Shown piece after piece: positions 62,027 to 64,000 of a stretch of 64,000 nt of DNA; the first letter of the stretch is position 1, and every line of letters begins with the position of its first letter. Under the pieces are notes generated by a model. That model had not been told where the DNA came from, did not search any database, and saw only the letters and a list, made by a program, of their open reading frames with translations. The DNA comes from MVRV01 sp964646755 (lineage in GTDB: Bacteria > Desulfobacterota > Syntrophia > Syntrophales > Smithellaceae): the NCBI GenBank assembly GCA_964646755.1, contig CAZYIE010000002.1, positions 1 to 64,000 on the forward strand, in the 5' to 3' direction. Made by a program: the position numbers and the translations under genes.

Positions 62027-62383
62027 TTAATAAACAAATGAAGGCTGAACCGTGATTTTGTTCTCCGGCAGCTTTTCGGCTGTAATTAAGTCACATGTCT
62101 CGTGGTCTTCTGCGCCATCTTTCTGGGGCTTCGACGTTCTGTGTATATATGTGCCCGTGGTATTTGATTTCTTTGTCGGTCGTAGAGGGGGCACAGGCAT
62201 CTTCAACCCTTTCTTCTTCATCTGCCAATATCCCCTGCCGGGCACAGGAATTTCCAGCCTCTTGCAGATTTTTCCCAAACCACGATCAGAAATTCCATAC
62301 CCCCGTGCAAGCTTGGATACAGGCTCAACCCAGACCATCTTGTATAACTCCTCACGCTTTAGAAAAATTGTTTCATCGTCCAT
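62027..62383 (-). CDS. Small hypothetical protein with HTH-like N-terminus
   Basis: 118 residues: MDDETIFLKREELYKMVWVE, then KLARGYGISDRGLGKICKRL and IPVPGRGYWQMKKKGLKMP. This pattern (LYxxVW...LAxxxGISDxxLxKxCKRxxIPxPxRGYW) is a widespread bacterial N-terminal region with a helix-turn-helix look; full members are near 300 residues, so this copy is short. The C-terminus is polar. AGGTGGGG precedes the ATG. It may belong to a mobile or defence region. Confidence 0.7.
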   Translation of the reverse strand: MDDETIFLKREELYKMVWVEPVSKLARGYGISDRGLGKICKRLEIPVPGRGYWQMKKKGLKMPVPPLRPTKKSNTTGTYIHRTSKPQKDGAEDHETCDLITAEKLPENKITVQPSFVY

Positions 62384-62790
62384 TTTCCCCACCTCTGAAA
62401 ATATTTGCCAGGATTACCACTGCCGACAATAAATACAAATGACAGGAAAGTACTATATTTCTTTACTTTAATCAGGTGATTCATGTTTGGAATAAGCGAC
62501 AGGGATTATTTGCGGCAATGGCGGAACCGGAACCTTTTCTATGCGCCGCCGGCCGGGCCAGATAACTCGGCACATTCTGTGTTTTCCAGAGTATAACCCG
62601 GCCACTGCGAATTAAACGAAAGGAAATTTATCTCTGCCAAGGCCCGGGTGCCGTCCATACAGCCGGAACAGCTTTGCTATTTACAAGACACTTATATACC
62701 ATGTCTTTGAAAATGCTATTGAAGCATATATCTCCAAACTCCGGATAAGCGTTTAAGTTTAATTTAGTATACTGTCCCCGGAATATCATA
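62384..62790. other. 407-base stretch without a supported gene
   Basis: No good frame. Near 62765-62790 it contains GTATACTGTCCCCGGAAT, a string often seen beside REP-associated transposases, so a decayed repeat may be present. The rest is unremarkable. Confidence 0.35.
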
Positions 62791-63546
62791 TTATTGCACT
62801 TTCAGTTTCAGCAGGACGTCGTCTAGGCTATGTCGAATCACATCTATGCTAGCCGCCTGCCGGGCAATGAATTCAGCGGTCAACGTTGGGAGTCGAAATG
62901 GAAAGAATGCCGGGTGATTGCATAGCAGGGACAATGCGCCTTTGCCTTCCGGGACGGCGTAAAGCGCTGCCTCAAGCATCAGTATTCCCAGATTCTGGTC
63001 GGAGATGCTAATACTTAGACCTTTCTCATAGCAACCTTTGACGCTGGTATCCTTCAACACACCCCATGCCACAAAGGATCGAACGGTATACCGGGCGTTT
63101 CTTGCAACGGTCTCTCTGTCTCCATATTGTTCCTTAATGCGATTGAACACCTGCGTTTGAGTTATTTGTTCTTGCAGGTTTAGCAAGCGTCCTACCTGTT
63201 TTGCAACATTGAACCAGAATGGATAAGTGGCTGAAATAACAGCCCAGTGCAAAGGGAGCCACATTTCTTCCGATAGGTCTTGGGCCAAAGGCAAGGCAGC
63301 ATCCCGAAATCTGAGAATTTCATTCGAGGGTGAAAACCAGGATGCGAGAATTCCTATTGCTATCCCGTAGGTTTTCTCTCCCCTCTCTCCAAAGCCGCCA
63401 CTTTGTTTCTGTGTGGCAAGGTATTTATCCAGATCACTTCTTATCTCGGTCTCGGACATGCCCGCTAAAAGCAAGCGAAGTACCCGATCCATCCAGTGTT
63501 TTTGGATCGTTTGCTTGATGCCCAGTTTATCGTGACGTTTGCCCAC
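62791..63546 (-). CDS. Protein of unknown function downstream of pglZ (possible BrxA-like)
   Basis: 251 residues, mostly helical, no membrane segment: MGKRHDKLGIKQTIQKHWMD, LHWAVISATYPFWFNVAKQV, then TQTQVFNRIKEQYGDRETVA and YTVRSFVAWGVLKD. The second half reads like a winged-helix DNA-binding region. A link to BrxA/DUF1819, which sits near PglZ in BREX systems, is only a guess. It starts with GTG overlapping the pglZ stop (TAGTG), so it belongs to the same operon. Confidence 0.65.
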   Translation of the reverse strand: MGKRHDKLGIKQTIQKHWMDRVLRLLLAGMSETEIRSDLDKYLATQKQSGGFGERGEKTYGIAIGILASWFSPSNEILRFRDAALPLAQDLSEEMWLPLHWAVISATYPFWFNVAKQVGRLLNLQEQITQTQVFNRIKEQYGDRETVARNARYTVRSFVAWGVLKDTSVKGCYEKGLSISISDQNLGILMLEAALYAVPEGKGALSLLCNHPAFFPFRLPTLTAEFIARQAASIDVIRHSLDDVLLKLKVQ

Positions 63547-64000
63547 TATCGTTTCCCCCTATCGATTTGAACCAGAGGTACAATGATTTCCTCTATGGAT
63601 ATCCCACCGTGACTAACGAGACGTTCTTTTTCAGAAACGAACGCTTTTCGTGAGGGCGCCAGCAAGGGCAGATAATCATTGGGCAACCCAATGGGGTCCC
63701 ATTCCAGTGCGGCTGGAAAGCGTTCCTTCACCGTACTGCGAAGAACCGCGTCGGGATAAATGCGGACTCTTTCACCTCGCAGGTCTGCCACAGCCCCCTC
63801 CGCCGGACGGCCACACCCTTCCGCCTCGATATTACCATGGTCAGAAGTCAGATAGACACGGAAGCCCCGCTCCAGAAGCAGATCGAGAAGGGTGTGCATG
63901 TATGGCTGTTTAGCCCATTGGCATACCTGATTGTGCATCCCGGCAGTGCCCATTTCCATTCCGTGCATGATCTTGTCGACCTTGTCCACGACCAGTCCGG
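63546..64000 (-). CDS. pglZ: PglZ-domain protein, C-terminal part (partial)
   Basis: The frame is open to the right edge; about 150 residues are visible. TSDHGNIEAEGCGRP is the metal-binding DHG motif of the alkaline phosphatase superfamily, and GERVRIYPD and SHGGISIEEIIVPL are typical of the C-terminus of PglZ. PglZ is a core protein of BREX phage defence and of several other defence operons. The remaining core genes would lie to the right of the window. Confidence 0.85.
   Translation of the reverse strand, partial: GLVVDKVDKIMHGMEMGTAGMHNQVCQWAKQPYMHTLLDLLLERGFRVYLTSDHGNIEAEGCGRPAEGAVADLRGERVRIYPDAVLRSTVKERFPAALEWDPIGLPNDYLPLLAPSRKAFVSEKERLVSHGGISIEEIIVPLVQIDRGKR

Overview
The window looks like a draft or metagenome scaffold (one 91-base and four 10-base runs of N) from an anaerobic, probably syntrophic member of the Desulfobacterota, Syntrophales-like. 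The grounds are a Na+-type N-ATPase operon, branched-chain-type ABC uptake next to CoA/beta-keto acid enzymes, a flavoprotein-rubredoxin fusion, many 4Fe-4S proteins, a molybdopterin oxidoreductase, B12/radical-SAM chemistry and an acetate kinase-phosphotransacylase fusion. This placement is inferred from gene content only.

Layout. 1-3551 (minus): N-ATPase operon atpD-C-Q-R-B-E-F, running off the left edge. 4169-11390 (minus): a catabolic unit with an XRE-cupin regulator, a complete livHMGF plus binding-protein importer, a hydroxyacyl dehydrogenase and a beta-keto acid cleavage enzyme. Next to it, 11570-15222, is a sensor kinase/sigma-54 response regulator pair. 15818-21364 (minus): an unusual lipid-type cluster (FabA-like and FabZ-like dehydratases, two acyl-carrier-like proteins, B12/radical SAM enzyme, polysaccharide deacetylase, DUF268 methyltransferase-like protein, PlsY). 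21590-30901: ordinary accessory and housekeeping genes (hrb, FAH, rluA, copZA, MBL hydrolase, msrA, ygiQ).

30963-41032 is mobile: two RelE/HTH toxin-antitoxin modules on either side of a decayed integrase, then a Mu-like baseplate and tail-fibre module with no capsid, sheath or tube genes, ending in a Dam-type methylase broken by a stop codon. Two plus-strand genes for small exported proteins sit inside or beside the tail module against its direction; one has a strikingly regular cysteine spacing. A 939-residue exported beta-propeller/BACON protein with four 107-residue repeats follows.

44548-61926 is a signalling and energy region: a coiled-coil protein overlapping a GAF-GAF-PAS adenylate cyclase, a molybdopterin oxidoreductase, a three-PAS hybrid kinase, and a 775-residue protein joining a cyclic-nucleotide-type domain, a full acetate kinase and a full PduL phosphotransacylase. 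That fusion would turn acetyl-CoA into acetate plus ATP in one polypeptide and is the most notable object here. It is followed by two divergent, paralogous 4Fe-4S proteins with winged-helix-like N-termini, a ferredoxin-reductase/CrtI-like pair and an MFS transporter. The right edge (62791-64000) holds the 3' end of a PglZ-containing, probably defensive, operon.
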